Positions 18,704 through 29,926 of a DNA stretch of 59,543 nt are shown here, in pieces (positions within the stretch are counted from its first letter, which is position 1; every line of letters begins with the position of its first letter). The stretch covers positions 1-59,543 of the forward strand of contig NZ_JACEFG010000006.1 of assembly GCF_013694105.1 (NCBI RefSeq), written 5' to 3'. The DNA comes from Halobacillus locisalis (GTDB lineage Bacteria; Bacillota; Bacilli; Bacillales; Halobacillaceae). The notes beneath the pieces are model-generated. The model saw only the letters and a program-made list of their open reading frames with translations, did no database searches and was not told the origin of the DNA. The translations under genes and the position numbers were made by a program.

Positions 18704-19129
18704 GTGGCTAAAAAAGTTATTAATGTTGTAAAACTTCAGATCCCAGCGGGCAAAGCAAACCCTGCACCGCCGGTAGGACCTGCACTAGGTCAAGCTGGTA
18801 TTAACATCATGGGTTTCTGTAAAGAGTTTAACGCTCGTACCCAAGATCAAGCGGGTATGATTATCCCAGTTGAAATCACGGTATTTGAAGACCGTTCATT
18901 TACATTCGTAACGAAAACTCCACCTGCTGCTGTTCTTCTTAAGAAAGCTGCTGGAGTTGAGTCAGGTTCCGGTGAACCAAACCGTAACAAAGTAGCTTCT
19001 GTTAAACGCGATCAAGTTCGCGAAATCGCAGAAACGAAAATGCCTGACTTAAACGCTGCTGACGTTGAAGCTGCAATGCGCATGGTTGAAGGTACAGCGC
19101 GCAGCATGGGTATTACAATCGAAGATTAA
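18704..19129 (+). CDS. rplK: Ribosomal protein L11
   Basis: L11 binds the GTPase-associated region of 23S rRNA and is needed for RelA stimulation by stalled ribosomes. The 141-residue protein shows the N-terminal [19 protein letters not shown] proline-rich region (thiostrepton-site face) and the C-terminal rRNA-binding domain. The GTG at 18704 is used, 7 bases after AAGGAGGTG; the GTG at 18695 lies within that ribosome site and is rejected. It has its own promoter and leader. Confidence 0.97.
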   Translation: MAKKVINVVKLQIPAGKANPAPPVGPALGQAGINIMGFCKEFNARTQDQAGMIIPVEITVFEDRSFTFVTKTPPAAVLLKKAAGVESGSGEPNRNKVASVKRDQVREIAETKMPDLNAADVEAAMRMVEGTARSMGITIED

Positions 19130-19155
19130 TCCCACAGCGTTATGAGTAGATAGGA

Positions 19156-19198
19156 AAAGGTTGCGGAAATGGAGCTTTTTGTCCCTTTCGCAACCTTT
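19156..19198 (+). other. Hairpin between rplK and rplA
   Basis: A perfect 10-bp stem (19156-19165 with 19189-19198) encloses a 23-base loop. No T tract follows, so it is not a typical terminator. It could be a processing or regulatory structure upstream of L1. Confidence 0.4.
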
Positions 19199-19245
19199 AT
19201 TCGTGGGAGGACAATCCGTTAAAACCACAAGAGGAGGAAATAACA

Positions 19246-19941
19246 ATGGCTAAGAAAACAAAAAAGCAACAAGAGCTATTAAAGCTTGTTGATCGTACGA
19301 AATCATACGATGTTCAAGAAGCGATTGATCTAGTAAAAGAAACGTCAAAAGCTAACTTTGACGAAACTGTAGAAGCTGCTTTCCGTCTTGGAGTAGACCC
19401 TAAGAAAGCGGACCAACAAATCCGTGGCGCTATGGTACTACCTCATGGTACAGGTAAATCTCAGCGTGTGCTTGTATTCGCTAAAGGTGATAAAGCGAAA
19501 GAAGCAGAAGCTGCAGGTGCTGACTATGTAGGAGAGCAGGACTTAATCAACAAAATCAACCAAGGTTGGTTTGAGTTTGATGTAGTTGTTGCAACTCCAG
19601 ACATGATGGCTGAAGTTGGTAAGCTAGGTCGTGTACTAGGACCGAAAGGCCTAATGCCGAACCCTAAAACAGGTACTGTAACATTCGAAGTAGAAAAAGC
19701 CGTAAACGAAATCAAAGCAGGTAAAGTAGAATACCGCGTTGATAAAGCAGCGAACATTCACGTTGCAATCGGTAAAGCTTCTTTCGACAAAGAAAAATTG
19801 GTTGAAAACTTCGAAGCGATTACAGATGCACTTGTTAAAGCGAAGCCACAAGCTTCTAAAGGGACTTACATGCGTAATGCAGCTGTTGCATCTACGATGG
19901 GGCCTGGAATCAAGGTTGACGTTTCCAATTACACGAAGTAA
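19246..19941 (+). CDS. rplA: Ribosomal protein L1
   Basis: L1 forms the mobile stalk that releases deacylated tRNA, and in many bacteria represses its own operon by binding mRNA. The 231-residue length is typical. Characteristic stretches include [14 protein letters not shown], the hinge region around [20 protein letters not shown], and the C-terminal [31 protein letters not shown] precedes the ATG. It is cotranscribed with rplK unless the hairpin in the gap interferes; a new promoter follows for rplJ-rplL. Confidence 0.97.
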   Translation: MAKKTKKQQELLKLVDRTKSYDVQEAIDLVKETSKANFDETVEAAFRLGVDPKKADQQIRGAMVLPHGTGKSQRVLVFAKGDKAKEAEAAGADYVGEQDLINKINQGWFEFDVVVATPDMMAEVGKLGRVLGPKGLMPNPKTGTVTFEVEKAVNEIKAGKVEYRVDKAANIHVAIGKASFDKEKLVENFEAITDALVKAKPQASKGTYMRNAAVASTMGPGIKVDVSNYTK

Positions 19942-19950
19942 TAAAAAGTG

Positions 19951-19979
19951 TTGACTTTCCGTTTCTAGTTAGATACAAT
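19951..19979 (+). promoter_or_regulatory. Promoter of rplJ-rplL
   Basis: TTGACT (19951-19956), a 17-base spacer and TACAAT (19974-19979), with transcription expected near 19986. Confidence 0.8.
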
Positions 19980-19985
19980 TAGAAA

Positions 19986-20132
19986 CGTTGTATAAATGAA
20001 TACGTTATACCGTAGACAGTAGGGGCGGACAACCGCTTAATCTTCCTGCCGAGGTGTGTGAATATACGGGACAGCGCTGAAAAGCCCTGGACTGTTCATA
20101 CGTACCTCCATGTCTGCATGGAGGTACTTTTT
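19986..20132 (+). ncRNA. L10 leader with terminator hairpin
   Basis: The 190-base leader before rplJ matches in position and layout the known ribosomal L10 leader of Firmicutes, which the L10-L12 complex binds to repress its own synthesis. Its 3' end is a perfect 11-bp stem (20102-20112 with 20117-20127) followed by TTTTT, a factor-independent terminator. The upstream part (about 20020-20095) is where the L10-binding fold would lie. I did not verify the fold computationally. Confidence 0.8.
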
Positions 20133-20178
20133 GTTAGCCTTCAAACGGTATGATGATCAGTCAATAGGAGGTGGAACG

Positions 20179-20679
20179 ATGAGCAACATTATCGAACAGA
20201 AAAAGCAAGTTGTAACTGAATTAGCTGATAAGTTTCGTAATAGTAAATCTGCTGTACTAGTAGATTACCGCGGACTTGATGTCGCAGAAGTTACAGAGCT
20301 TCGTTCACAACTTCGTGAAGCTGGCGTAGATTTCAAAGTGTACAAAAACACGATGACTCGCCGTGCAGCTGAAGAAGTTGAGCTTTCTGAGCTTAACGAC
20401 GTTCTTACAGGACCTACTGCGCTAGCGTTCCATGAAGATGACGCTGTAGCTCCAGCGAAAATTCTTAACAACTTTGCTAAAGATCACGATAACCTTGAAA
20501 TCAAAGGTGGAGTAGTTGAAGGACAAGTTGCAACTCTTGAGCAAATCAAAGAGCTTGCGGAACTTCCGAACTACGAAGGTCTTGTATCTATGTTCCTAAG
20601 CGTACTACAAGCGCCAATCAGAAACTTCGCATACGCTACTCAGGCTATCGCGGACCAAAAAGAAGAAGAAAGTGCGTAA
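20179..20679 (+). CDS. rplJ: Ribosomal protein L10
   Basis: L10 anchors the L7/L12 dimers to the large subunit. The 166-residue product starts [18 protein letters not shown], contains [19 protein letters not shown] and the YKNTMTRRA motif, and has the C-terminal helix that binds L12. The ATG at 20179 follows AGGAGGTGG; longer in-frame readings begin inside the leader terminator and are rejected. Control by the upstream L10 leader is expected. Confidence 0.97.
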   Translation: MSNIIEQKKQVVTELADKFRNSKSAVLVDYRGLDVAEVTELRSQLREAGVDFKVYKNTMTRRAAEEVELSELNDVLTGPTALAFHEDDAVAPAKILNNFAKDHDNLEIKGGVVEGQVATLEQIKELAELPNYEGLVSMFLSVLQAPIRNFAYATQAIADQKEEESA

Positions 20680-20729
20680 GTTAGCACTCGTCTAAACTAT
20701 TATTTAAAATCATAAGGAGGAAATTTCTC

Positions 20730-21095
20730 ATGTCTAACGAACAAATCATTGAAGCGATCAAAGAAATGTCTGTTCTTGAACTTAACGACCTAGTAAAAGC
20801 AATTGAAGAAGAATTTGGTGTATCTGCTGCAGCTCCAGTTGCAGCCGGCGGTGCTGCTGCAGGTGGCGAAGCTGCTGAAGAACAAACTGAATTCGACGTA
20901 GTACTTGAATCAGCTGGATCTTCTAAGATCAAAGTTGTTAAAGCAGTACGTGAAATCACTGGTCTTGGTCTTAAAGATGCGAAAGATCTTGTAGATAACG
21001 CTCCTGGCGCTATCAAAGAAGGCGTATCTAAAGAAGAAGCAGAAGAAATGAAGTCTCAGCTTGAAGAAGCTGGCGCGACGATCGAAGTTAAGTAA
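20730..21095 (+). CDS. rplL: Ribosomal protein L7/L12
   Basis: L7/L12 forms the flexible stalk that recruits translational GTPases. The 121-residue protein has the N-terminal dimerisation helices (1-33), an Ala/Gly-rich hinge (about 35-52), and the compact C-terminal domain with [30 protein letters not shown] precedes the ATG. It lies 50 bases after rplJ in the same unit and is followed by a terminator. Confidence 0.97.
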   Translation: MSNEQIIEAIKEMSVLELNDLVKAIEEEFGVSAAAPVAAGGAAAGGEAAEEQTEFDVVLESAGSSKIKVVKAVREITGLGLKDAKDLVDNAPGAIKEGVSKEEAEEMKSQLEEAGATIEVK

Positions 21096-21111
21096 TTTGA
21101 TTTTTGGAAGT

Positions 21112-21146
21112 AAAGCTCGCTGACTATCGGCGAGCTTTTCTTTTCT
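21112..21146 (+). terminator. Terminator after rplL
   Basis: A 9-bp stem (AAAGCTCGC with GCGAGCTTT) followed by a T/C-rich tract TTCTTTTCTTTTC. Confidence 0.75.
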
Positions 21147-21279
21147 TTTCTACTACCCTAGCCTCTCCTAGTCATAAGTAATTCCATTCCATGGCAAAAA
21201 AACCACAAAGAACAACAGTTGCTTATATTGACAGAGGCGCATGAGCTTTTCTATCTAACTTAAAGAAGGTGTGCTTAAG

Positions 21280-21882
21280 ATGTCAGAGCATTACTACTCT
21301 AAAAAAACAACAACCAAAAGTGAAGAGAAGACGTGGTCGTATGAATTGAGAGGACACTCTCTTTCTTTTACTACGGATCATGCGGTTTTCTCTAAGCGTG
21401 AAGTCGATTATGGTTCGCGTATGCTCATTGATGCTTTTACTGAACCAGAAGTCGAAGGTGATGTTTTAGATTTAGGGTGCGGGTACGGCCCGATTGGCTT
21501 GTCACTTGCTAAAGATTTTCAAGAACGGAATATAGTGATGGTCGATGTCAATGAGAGGGCGTTGGATTTAGCGAAGAAAAACGCTGTGCAAAACAATATC
21601 CATAATGTCACGATCAAGGAAAGCGATCGTCTTCAGGGGATCAGTGATTACACATTCGCCTCGATCTTAACCAATCCGCCGATCCGTGCGGGTAAAGAGG
21701 TTGTTCATCACATGTTCGAAGAATCCGCCGAGGCCTTAGTGGACCAAGGTGAGTTATGGGTCGTTATTCAAAAAAAGCAAGGAGCACCTTCAGCGAAACA
21801 GAAGCTTGAAGAATTGCTCGGTCACGTGGAAGTAGTCACGAAGCAAAAAGGCTACTACATTTTGAAGGGCACGAAGGTTTGA
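21280..21882 (+). CDS. RsmC-like class I SAM-dependent methyltransferase (YbxB)
   Basis: This 200-residue protein matches the YbxB family, which is related to the catalytic half of RsmC, a 16S rRNA guanine-N2 methyltransferase. The SAM site LDLGCGYGPIGLSLA is near residue 63 and the catalytic motif TNPPIRAGKEVVH near 128. It lacks the extra N-terminal domain of E. coli RsmC. An rRNA target is likely but the base is not known from sequence. The ATG at 21280 follows AAAGAAGGTG; a GTG nine bases upstream falls within that site. It lies between rplL and rpoB as in B. subtilis. Confidence 0.88.
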   Translation: MSEHYYSKKTTTKSEEKTWSYELRGHSLSFTTDHAVFSKREVDYGSRMLIDAFTEPEVEGDVLDLGCGYGPIGLSLAKDFQERNIVMVDVNERALDLAKKNAVQNNIHNVTIKESDRLQGISDYTFASILTNPPIRAGKEVVHHMFEESAEALVDQGELWVVIQKKQGAPSAKQKLEELLGHVEVVTKQKGYYILKGTKV

Positions 21883-22134
21883 CTAGTTCTAGCAATTGTG
21901 CTAGTATTGAAAAATGCCAATATGACCGTTGTCTGTCAAGTCTTTTTTCAGAAAATGTATAAAAAGGTTGATAGTAGGTTAGTATGGTGAAAACCAAACA
22001 CGTAAAGTAAATGAGGTTTTTTGCTATGAAAACCCTTTTTCTTTTTTGTCTAACGTTAGAGAGAAATGAAGAATCACCATTTGCTATAAGGCGAATGTTT
22101 AAATAGTGCTTGTGGCAAGATCAACCGCAAGCCT
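21883..22134 (+). promoter_or_regulatory. Upstream half of the rpoB leader region
   Basis: No gene fits here. There is a small hairpin (CTAGCA with TGCTAG, 21889-21904). A weak 6-bp stem (22015-22020 with 22029-22034) is followed by two T-rich runs and could act as a terminator for the methyltransferase gene. A candidate extended -10 TGCTATAAG lies at 22082-22090 without a clear -35 box. An 8-bp stem (22108-22115 with 22125-22132) stands just before the next hairpin. Confidence 0.45.
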
Positions 22135-22164
22135 GTTCGGCATGCCTTTGCCGAACCCTTTTTT
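22135..22164 (+). terminator. Attenuator-like terminator just before rpoB
   Basis: A perfect 8-bp GC-rich stem (GTTCGGCA with TGCCGAAC, 22135-22142 and 22149-22156) is followed by CCTTTTTT. It ends about 36 bases before the rpoB start with no recognisable promoter in between, so rpoB transcripts must read through it. Confidence 0.7.
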
Positions 22165-22199
22165 CGTTATAAAAATGCTTGATTTGAGGGGTGAATCAG

Positions 22200-25100
22200 T
22201 TGACAGGTCAACTAGTTCAGTATGGACGACACCGCCAGCGCAGAAGTTATGCACGTATCAGTGAAGTATTAGAGTTACCGAATCTGATTGAGATTCAAAC
22301 CGCTTCTTATGATTGGTTCTTAGAAGAAGGGTTGAAAGAAATGTTCCAGGACATTTCTCCAATCGAAGATTTCACAGGTAACCTATCACTAGAGTTTGTA
22401 GACTATAGCCTAGGCGAGCCAAAGTATCCAGTGGATGAGTCAAAGGATCGCGATGTAACATATAATGCACCGCTTCGTGTCAAAGTTCGTTTATTAAATA
22501 ATGAAACAGGCGAAGTGAAGGAGCAAGAAGTATTCATGGGAGATTTCCCATTAATGACGGACACAGGTACCTTTGTAATTAATGGTGCTGAGCGTGTTAT
22601 CGTATCTCAGCTTGTTCGCTCTCCGAGTGTATATTTCAACAAGAAGATTGATAAGAACGGAAAACGTGGTCACACAGCTACCGTTATTCCAAACCGTGGT
22701 GCATGGTTAGAATTTGAAACCGATGCGAAAGACGTAGTACACGTACGTATTGATCGTACGCGTAAACTACCGATTACGGTCCTACTTCGTGCTCTAGGAT
22801 TCGGAACAGACCAAGAGATCATTGACCTCATTGGTGACAACGAATACCTGAAGAACACGTTAGAAAAAGATAACACTGAAAATAGCGAGAAAGCATTGCT
22901 GGAAATTTACGAGCGTCTACGCCCTGGTGAACCACCAACGGTAGAAAACGCTAAAAGTTTACTTGTTTCTCGTTTCTTCGATCCGAAGCGTTATGATTTA
23001 GCGCGTGTCGGACGTTATAAAATGAATAAAAAGCTAAACATCAAAGATCGTTTGTTCAACCAAACGCTAGCGGAAACACTAGTTGATGAAGAAACTGGTG
23101 AAGTACTAGCAGAAAAAGGGGACAAAATCGATCGTCGCTTGCTTAACAAACTAATTCCTCACTTCGAGGATGAAGAAACAAACTTGAGCGAGCAATCTCT
23201 TGATCCGGTTGAAGGAGTGCTTGAAGATCCGATTCAAGTACAATCCGTGAAAATCGTCGACCCGACAGATCCAGAAGGTGAACGTTCTATTAATGTCATC
23301 GGTAATGCGAACATTGACCGTGATGTGAAGAACATTACACCAGCGGATATCCTATCATCTATCAGCTACTTCTTTAACTTGCTGCATAATGTAGGCGGAA
23401 CAGATGACATCGACCACCTAGGTAACCGTCGTCTTCGTTCTGTAGGGGAACTATTGCAAAACCAATTCCGTATCGGACTATCCCGTATGGAGCGTGTTGT
23501 GCGTGAGCGTATGTCAATCCAAGACACATCCTCCATCACACCGCAACAATTGATTAACATCCGTCCGGTTATTGCATCGATCAAAGAGTTCTTTGGTAGC
23601 TCTCAGCTATCACAGTTCATGGACCAAACGAACCCACTTGCAGAATTGACCCATAAACGTCGTCTATCTGCTTTAGGGCCAGGTGGTCTGACTCGTGAAC
23701 GTGCAGGCTTTGAAGTTCGTGACGTACACTACTCCCACTATGGTCGTATGTGTCCGATCGAAACGCCGGAAGGACCGAACATCGGTCTGATCAACTCCTT
23801 GTCTTCTTATGCGAAGGTCAATGAATTCGGGTTTATCGAAACACCTTACCGTCGTGTCGATCCAGATACGAATAAGGTTACCGCTCAAATTGATTACCTG
23901 ACAGCTGACGAAGAGGATAACTACGTTGTAGCACAGGCCAATGCGAAGCTTGATGAAGACGGTACCTTCCAAGATGAAGAAGTTATCGCTCGTTTCCGTG
24001 GTGAGAACACGGTCGTTCAACGTGATCGTCTTGATTACATGGACGTTTCTCCGAAGCAGGTTGTTTCTGCTGCGACAGCATGTATTCCATTCTTAGAGAA
24101 CGATGACTCCAACCGTTCCCTTATGGGTGCGAACATGCAACGTCAAGCTGTACCATTGCTGAAACCTGATGCACCTCTTGTTGGTACAGGTATGGAATAT
24201 GTATCTGGTAAAGACTCCGGTGCAGCCGTTATCTGCCGCCATGAAGGTGTAGTCGAGCGAGTGGAAGCGAAAGAAGTACTTGTTCGTCGTATCTCTGAAG
24301 TGGACGGCCGTGAAGTTGAAGGTGACCTTGATCGTTACCGTCTGCAGAAGTTCATCCGTTCCAACCAAGGAAGTTGCTATAACCAACGTCCAATCGTTGC
24401 GAAGGGTGACCGGGTAACAAAAGGTGAAATCCTTGCTGATGGTCCATCCATGGATATGGGTGAGCTTGCGCTAGGTCAAAACCCGCTGGTAGCCTTCATG
24501 ACTTGGGATGGCTATAACTATGAGGATGCCATCATCATGAGTGAACGTCTTGTGAAAGACGACGTCTATACTTCTATTCATATTGAAGAATATGAGTCTG
24601 AAGCACGTGATACGAAGCTTGGACCTGAAGAAATTACAAGAGACATTCCAAACGTCGGAGAAGACGCTCTTCGCGACCTCGATGATCGCGGAATTATCCG
24701 TGTCGGTGCTGAAGTAAGCGATGGTGACCTTCTTGTCGGTAAAGTGACGCCTAAAGGTGTAACAGAATTATCTGCAGAAGAACGTCTCCTTCATGCTATC
24801 TTTGGCGAGAAAGCGCGTGAAGTGCGTGACACGTCCCTACGTGTACCACACGGCGCAGGCGGAATTGTCCTTGATGTGAAAATATTCAATAGAGAAGATG
24901 GCGATGAGTTACCACCGGGAGTTAACCAGTTGATCCGTGTCTATATCGTTCAGAAGCGTAAGATTTCTGAAGGTGACAAAATGGCCGGTCGTCACGGTAA
25001 CAAAGGTGTAATTTCTAAGATTCTTCCAGAAGAAGATATGCCGTACTTGCCGGACGGTACTCCTGTAGATATCATGTTGAACCCACTTGGTGTACCATCA

Positions 25101-25727
25101 CGTATGAACATCGGACAAGTGCTTGAGTTGCACTTGGGAATGGCTGCCCGTCTACTTGGTGAACGTGTAGCAACTCCTGTATTCGATGGAGCGCGTGAGG
25201 AAGACGTGTGGGAAACACTTCAGGAAGCAGGAATGGCTCGTGATGCGAAGACCATCCTTTATGATGGTCGTACGGGTGAACCGTTTGATAACCGTGTGTC
25301 GGTAGGTGTCATGTATATGATCAAACTAGCGCACATGGTCGATGATAAATTACACGCGCGTTCTACAGGACCTTACTCTCTTGTTACGCAACAACCGCTT
25401 GGTGGTAAAGCACAGTTCGGTGGACAGCGTTTCGGTGAGATGGAGGTATGGGCACTTGAGGCTTATGGTGCCGCATATACACTGCAGGAAATCTTGACTG
25501 TGAAGTCTGATGATGTCGTTGGTCGTGTGAAGACGTACGAAGCGATAGTCAAAGGCGACAACGTTCCAGAACCTGGCGTACCAGAATCCTTTAAAGTTCT
25601 GATCAAAGAGCTTCAAAGCCTTGGTATGGACGTTAAGATTCTGGATGGTAATGAGGAAGAGATTGAAATGCGTGATATCGAGGAAGAACAAACGAAAGAA
25701 TCCGAGAATTTAAACCTAGACGACTAA
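22200..25727 (+). CDS. rpoB: RNA polymerase beta subunit
   Basis: RpoB forms half of the polymerase active cleft. At 1175 residues it has the usual domains, including the rifampicin region [17 protein letters not shown] followed by [12 protein letters not shown], which carries the usual wild-type residues. [15 protein letters not shown] and the C-terminal [20 protein letters not shown] that docks on beta prime are also present. The TTG at 22200 is chosen because it follows GAGGGGTG at normal distance and gives the family N-terminus [16 protein letters not shown]; a GTG at 22191 overlaps the ribosome site. A structured leader with a terminator precedes it, and rpoC follows after 75 bases. Confidence 0.98.
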   Translation: MTGQLVQYGRHRQRRSYARISEVLELPNLIEIQTASYDWFLEEGLKEMFQDISPIEDFTGNLSLEFVDYSLGEPKYPVDESKDRDVTYNAPLRVKVRLLNNETGEVKEQEVFMGDFPLMTDTGTFVINGAERVIVSQLVRSPSVYFNKKIDKNGKRGHTATVIPNRGAWLEFETDAKDVVHVRIDRTRKLPITVLLRALGFGTDQEIIDLIGDNEYLKNTLEKDNTENSEKALLEIYERLRPGEPPTVENAKSLLVSRFFDPKRYDLARVGRYKMNKKLNIKDRLFNQTLAETLVDEETGEVLAEKGDKIDRRLLNKLIPHFEDEETNLSEQSLDPVEGVLEDPIQVQSVKIVDPTDPEGERSINVIGNANIDRDVKNITPADILSSISYFFNLLHNVGGTDDIDHLGNRRLRSVGELLQNQFRIGLSRMERVVRERMSIQDTSSITPQQLINIRPVIASIKEFFGSSQLSQFMDQTNPLAELTHKRRLSALGPGGLTRERAGFEVRDVHYSHYGRMCPIETPEGPNIGLINSLSSYAKVNEFGFIETPYRRVDPDTNKVTAQIDYLTADEEDNYVVAQANAKLDEDGTFQDEEVIARFRGENTVVQRDRLDYMDVSPKQVVSAATACIPFLENDDSNRSLMGANMQRQAVPLLKPDAPLVGTGMEYVSGKDSGAAVICRHEGVVERVEAKEVLVRRISEVDGREVEGDLDRYRLQKFIRSNQGSCYNQRPIVAKGDRVTKGEILADGPSMDMGELALGQNPLVAFMTWDGYNYEDAIIMSERLVKDDVYTSIHIEEYESEARDTKLGPEEITRDIPNVGEDALRDLDDRGIIRVGAEVSDGDLLVGKVTPKGVTELSAEERLLHAIFGEKAREVRDTSLRVPHGAGGIVLDVKIFNREDGDELPPGVNQLIRVYIVQKRKISEGDKMAGRHGNKGVISKILPEEDMPYLPDGTPVDIMLNPLGVPSRMNIGQVLELHLGMAARLLGERVATPVFDGAREEDVWETLQEAGMARDAKTILYDGRTGEPFDNRVSVGVMYMIKLAHMVDDKLHARSTGPYSLVTQQPLGGKAQFGGQRFGEMEVWALEAYGAAYTLQEILTVKSDDVVGRVKTYEAIVKGDNVPEPGVPESFKVLIKELQSLGMDVKILDGNEEEIEMRDIEEEQTKESENLNLDD

Positions 25728-25802
25728 AGATAGTGAATCCGTCGAAGGATGAGTGTTCTGAGCTTAGGGTAAAACCCGGATACTGAAAGGGAGGTAGGCC
25801 CC

Positions 25803-28800
25803 TTGATAGATGTAAATAACTTTGAGTATATGAAAATCGGTTTGGCATCACCAGACAAGATCCGCTCTTGGTCATATGGTGAGGTCAAAAAACCAGAAAC
25901 GATCAACTACCGTACACTGAAACCAGAGAAAGATGGCTTATTCTGTGAACGAATCTTCGGTCCTCAAAAGGACTGGGAGTGTCACTGTGGTAAATACAAA
26001 CGCGTCCGTTATAAGGGCGTCGTTTGTGACCGCTGTGGGGTAGAAGTGACAAAAGCAAAAGTACGTCGTGAGCGTATGGGGCACTTAGAGTTAGCTGCCC
26101 CTGTCTCTCATATTTGGTACTTCAAAGGCATCCCGAGCCGTATGGGCCTTGTTCTTGACATGTCCCCTCGTGCGCTTGAGGAAGTCATTTACTTTGCTGC
26201 GTATATCGTGACAGACCCAGGTGAAACGGCTCTTGAAAGAAAGCAGTTGCTTTCTGAGAAAGAGTACCGTTCATACCGTGAAAAATTCGGTCAAGGTTTC
26301 CAAGCAGCAATGGGTGCTGAAGCTATTCGTAAATTGCTATACGACATCGATCTTGATGGAGAAGTAGAGACATTGAAAGAAGAACTTAAAACGGCTCAAG
26401 GACAGCGTCGTACACGTGCTATTAAGCGTTTGGAAGTTCTTGAATCATTCCGTCATTCAGGCAACGATCCATCTTGGATGATTCTAGATGTATTACCTGT
26501 TATTCCTCCAGAGCTTCGCCCGATGGTACAGCTTGATGGCGGACGTTTTGCGACGTCTGACTTGAACGACCTTTATCGTCGTGTCATCAACCGTAATAAT
26601 CGTCTGAAGCGTTTGTTGGATCTAGGTGCTCCTACGATTATTGTCCAGAACGAAAAGCGTATGCTTCAGGAAGCAGTCGACGCATTAATCGACAACGGTC
26701 GTCGTGGCCGTCCGGTAACAGGACCAGGTAATCGTCCGCTTAAATCCCTTTCTCACATGTTGAAAGGTAAGCAAGGTCGTTTCCGTCAGAACTTGCTTGG
26801 TAAGCGTGTCGACTATTCAGGCCGTTCCGTTATCGTTGTTGGTCCTTCCCTGAAGATGTATCAGTGTGGACTGCCGAAAGAAATGGCGCTTGAACTATTC
26901 AAGCCTTTCGTAATGAAAGAGCTTGTGTCTCGTGGGCTTGCTCACAACATCAAGTCTGCTAAGCGTAAAATCGAACGTGTTCATGATGAGGTATGGGATG
27001 TGCTTGAAGATGTAATCAAAGAGCACCCTGTTCTATTGAACCGTGCACCAACCTTGCACCGTTTAGGTATTCAAGCATTCGAACCGACACTAGTTGAGGG
27101 ACGCGCTATTCGTCTTCACCCACTAGTATGTACAGCTTATAATGCTGACTTTGACGGAGACCAAATGGCGGTTCACGTACCATTGTCTTCCGAAGCTCAA
27201 GCAGAAGCTCGAATTCTGATGCTTGCAGCCCAAAACATCTTGAACCCTAAGGATGGTAAGCCTGTCGTAACACCTTCACAGGATATGGTACTAGGTAACT
27301 ATTACCTGACACTTGAACGTATTGGTGCTGTTGGAGAAGGAATGACCTTCAAAGACTTGAACGAAGCACTGATGGCTTATCAGAATGGCTATGCTCACCT
27401 GCACACACGTGTAGCTGTACAAGCTAGTTCCTTAAATAATGACACATTTACAGAAGAACAGAATCAGCAGCTTCTTCTTACTACCGTAGGAAAGCTTATC
27501 TTTAATGAAATGCTGCCAAGTTCTTTCCCTTATATCAACGAACCGACTCAAGAGAACCTTGAAGTCAAGACGCCGGATCAATACTTCGTCCCAAGTGGAA
27601 CGAATATCCGTGAAGAGATTGCCAAGCGCGAAGAAGTGGCTCCATTCAAGAAAGGCATCTTGGGTGACATCATTGCCGAAGTGTTCAAACGCTTCTCCAT
27701 CAGTGAAACATCTAAAATGCTAGACCGCATGAAAGACTTAGGATTCGCTTATTCGACGAAAGCAGGTATCACGGTAGGTGTATCTGACGTCGTGGTACTT
27801 CCAGAGAAGCAGGAAATCCTCGTAGAAGGACAAGAGAAAGTTGATAAAGTCCTTAAGCAATTCCGTCGTGGTTTAATCACAGAAGAAGAACGCTATGACC
27901 GCGTCATTGAAATCTGGTCTGCGGCTAAAGATGACATTCAGAACCGTCTGATGAAATCACTAGACCCAACCAACCCGATCTTCATGATGAGTGATTCCGG
28001 TGCCCGTGGTAACGCATCTAACTTTACACAGTTAGCTGGTATGCGTGGTCTGATGGCCAACCCGGCTGGACGAATCATTGAACTACCGATCAAATCAAGC
28101 TTCCGTGAAGGTTTAACGGTACTTGAATACTTCATCTCTACACACGGTGCTCGTAAAGGTCTTGCCGATACAGCCCTTAAGACTGCCGACTCAGGTTACC
28201 TGACTCGTCGTCTAGTTGACGTAGCTCAAGATGTTATCGTGCGTGAAGATGATTGTGGAACAGACCGTGGTCTTCCAGTGTACTCTCTAACAGAAGGTTC
28301 AGAAGTTATCGAACCATTGTTCGATCGACTGATTGGCCGTACTTCCTTCCAGACAGTGAAGCACCCAGAAACGGAAGCACTCATTGTCGGGCGTAATGAA
28401 GTCATTTCTGAAGATGCTGCGAAACAAATTGTTGATTCCGGCATCGAACAAATCGTGATTCGTTCTGCATTCACATGTAATACGAAGCACGGCGTTTGTA
28501 AGAAGTGTTACGGTCGCAACTTGGCGACAGGAGAAGAAGTTGAAGTTGGAGAAGCTGTGGGAATCATTGCCGCTCAATCCATCGGTGAACCAGGAACGCA
28601 GCTTACAATGCGTACGTTCCACACAGGTGGTGTAGCCGGAGACGATATCACACAAGGTCTTCCGCGTATCCAAGAGATCGTTGAGGCGCGTAATCCGAAA
28701 GGTCAAGCTGTCATCAGTGAAATTGACGGTACAGTCCAAGAAGTCAACGAGGTCAAAGAGAAGCTTGAAATCGTTGTTCAAGGTGCAGTAGAATCCCGTT

Positions 28801-29411
28801 CATACACAGCTCCATATGGCGCTCGTATGAAACTATCTGTTGGGGACCATGTAAAAGCAGGGGAACCACTCACAGAAGGTTCTATTGATCCTAAAGAACT
28901 TCTTACGATTCAGGGACTCGACGGTGTACAAGAGTACCTTCTTAAAGAAGTACAAAAAGTTTACCGTATGCAAGGTGTAGAAATCTCCGATAAACACGTC
29001 GAAGTCATGGTTCGCCAAATGCTTCGTAAAATCCGTGTCCTTGATTCCGGAGACACCGATGTACTCCCTGGCTCTCTACTTGAGATCCACCAATTCAAAG
29101 AAGCGAACCAGAAAGCTCTTATGGAAGGTGGACAACCAGCTGTTGGACGTCCGGTTATCCTTGGTATCACGAAAGCATCCCTTGAAACAGATAGCTTCCT
29201 ATCTGCTGCATCCTTCCAGGAAACAACTCGTGTCCTAACTGATGCTGCAATTAAAGGTAAGCGCGATGAACTTCTAGGGTTGAAAGAAAATGTTATTATT
29301 GGTAAACTTGTTCCGGCTGGTACAGGAATGACAAGATATCGTAAGATTCAAGCTCAGTCCGAAAGCGGAAAGCCATCCGCCGAACAGCCAGAAGAAGTCA
29401 CACAACCATAA
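25803..29411 (+). CDS. rpoC: RNA polymerase beta prime subunit
   Basis: RpoC supplies the catalytic magnesium site NADFDGDQM. The 1202-residue protein also has the N-terminal zinc site ([20 protein letters not shown], about 60-79) and the second zinc site formed with [19 protein letters not shown] near 890-908. The trigger-loop region is in [20 protein letters not shown]. The start is TTG after GGGAGGTAGG, as in B. subtilis. It is cotranscribed with rpoB. No terminator with a T run follows; the gap to the next gene contains a large inverted repeat and a promoter. Confidence 0.98.
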   Translation: MIDVNNFEYMKIGLASPDKIRSWSYGEVKKPETINYRTLKPEKDGLFCERIFGPQKDWECHCGKYKRVRYKGVVCDRCGVEVTKAKVRRERMGHLELAAPVSHIWYFKGIPSRMGLVLDMSPRALEEVIYFAAYIVTDPGETALERKQLLSEKEYRSYREKFGQGFQAAMGAEAIRKLLYDIDLDGEVETLKEELKTAQGQRRTRAIKRLEVLESFRHSGNDPSWMILDVLPVIPPELRPMVQLDGGRFATSDLNDLYRRVINRNNRLKRLLDLGAPTIIVQNEKRMLQEAVDALIDNGRRGRPVTGPGNRPLKSLSHMLKGKQGRFRQNLLGKRVDYSGRSVIVVGPSLKMYQCGLPKEMALELFKPFVMKELVSRGLAHNIKSAKRKIERVHDEVWDVLEDVIKEHPVLLNRAPTLHRLGIQAFEPTLVEGRAIRLHPLVCTAYNADFDGDQMAVHVPLSSEAQAEARILMLAAQNILNPKDGKPVVTPSQDMVLGNYYLTLERIGAVGEGMTFKDLNEALMAYQNGYAHLHTRVAVQASSLNNDTFTEEQNQQLLLTTVGKLIFNEMLPSSFPYINEPTQENLEVKTPDQYFVPSGTNIREEIAKREEVAPFKKGILGDIIAEVFKRFSISETSKMLDRMKDLGFAYSTKAGITVGVSDVVVLPEKQEILVEGQEKVDKVLKQFRRGLITEEERYDRVIEIWSAAKDDIQNRLMKSLDPTNPIFMMSDSGARGNASNFTQLAGMRGLMANPAGRIIELPIKSSFREGLTVLEYFISTHGARKGLADTALKTADSGYLTRRLVDVAQDVIVREDDCGTDRGLPVYSLTEGSEVIEPLFDRLIGRTSFQTVKHPETEALIVGRNEVISEDAAKQIVDSGIEQIVIRSAFTCNTKHGVCKKCYGRNLATGEEVEVGEAVGIIAAQSIGEPGTQLTMRTFHTGGVAGDDITQGLPRIQEIVEARNPKGQAVISEIDGTVQEVNEVKEKLEIVVQGAVESRSYTAPYGARMKLSVGDHVKAGEPLTEGSIDPKELLTIQGLDGVQEYLLKEVQKVYRMQGVEISDKHVEVMVRQMLRKIRVLDSGDTDVLPGSLLEIHQFKEANQKALMEGGQPAVGRPVILGITKASLETDSFLSAASFQETTRVLTDAAIKGKRDELLGLKENVIIGKLVPAGTGMTRYRKIQAQSESGKPSAEQPEEVTQP

Positions 29412-29487
29412 GTTTAGAAAGATTTCAGGTTAACAAAGGGTAAAAGATACAGAAGCAACTTCAAAGCTTGATGCCAAAAATATAAAA

Positions 29488-29524
29488 ACTACCCAAAATG
29501 CAGTTGACATGCATTTTGGGTAGT
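29488..29524 (+). repeat. Perfect 15-bp inverted repeat around a -35 box
   Basis: Arms 29488-29502 and 29510-29524 are exact complements separated by a 7-base loop GTTGACA. No T tract follows, so it is a poor intrinsic terminator. It could be an operator for a dimeric repressor or a hairpin in rpoC read-through RNA. Confidence 0.85.
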
Positions 29525-29532
29525 GATAATAT
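29504..29532 (+). promoter_or_regulatory. Promoter of the str operon (rplGB-rpsL-rpsG-fusA)
   Basis: A perfect TTGACA (29504-29509), a 17-base spacer and TAATAT (29527-29532) preceded by an extended TGA. The -35 box lies wholly in the loop of the inverted repeat, and the spacer is largely its right arm. Confidence 0.8.
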
Positions 29533-29579
29533 AATCAAGGTGCTTCCGTTTATCCTTGTTACTTTGGAGGATATTGAAT

Positions 29580-29831
29580 ATGTCTTATGAAAAAGTAGCA
29601 CAGGCTAAATCAGAGATAGTAATCGGGACCAAACAAACACTGAAAGCCATGAAAAATGGTGAAGTGAATGAGGTCATTACGGCTGACGATGCTGATCAGT
29701 CGATGACGGCAAAAGTAGTCAAGCTAGCTAAACAGTTAAATATACCGCACACGAACGTTCCTTCTATGGAGGAATTGGGAGATGCTTGTGGTATTGATGT
29801 TGGAGCTGCTACAGTAGCTATAAAGCAATAA
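29580..29831 (+). CDS. rplGB: L7Ae-family K-turn RNA-binding protein (YbxF)
   Basis: YbxF is a small L7Ae/L30e-fold protein that binds kink-turn RNA and associates with ribosomes; its role is still unclear. The 83-residue product has the family core [20 protein letters not shown], the ADDAD stretch after it, and the RNA-contacting loop near [18 protein letters not shown]. The ATG at 29580 follows TTTGGAGGA. It is the first gene of the str operon, in the same position as in B. subtilis, behind a strong promoter. Confidence 0.92.
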   Translation: MSYEKVAQAKSEIVIGTKQTLKAMKNGEVNEVITADDADQSMTAKVVKLAKQLNIPHTNVPSMEELGDACGIDVGAATVAIKQ

Positions 29832-29926
29832 AGTTTTGGCGTAAATCGCGAAAGCTTTGTTTTTTGCCTTTTTATGAACCACCTGGATGTGTGGTATTAA
29901 GAATTAAGGAAGGGAGGACATCAAAC

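Noticed and set aside
19156-19198. Treating the rplK-rplA hairpin as a terminator
   Set aside because: The stem is perfect but no T tract follows, and rplA has no clear promoter of its own in the gap.
27938-28135. Unusual residues in the polymerase drug-binding regions
   Set aside because: The rifampicin region of RpoB and the bridge-helix and trigger-loop regions of RpoC read as normal wild type for Bacilli.
28299-28781. A 160-codon open frame on the minus strand inside rpoC
   Set aside because: It lies wholly opposite conserved rpoC codons, has no ribosome site, and its product resembles nothing; it is a shadow of strong codon bias.
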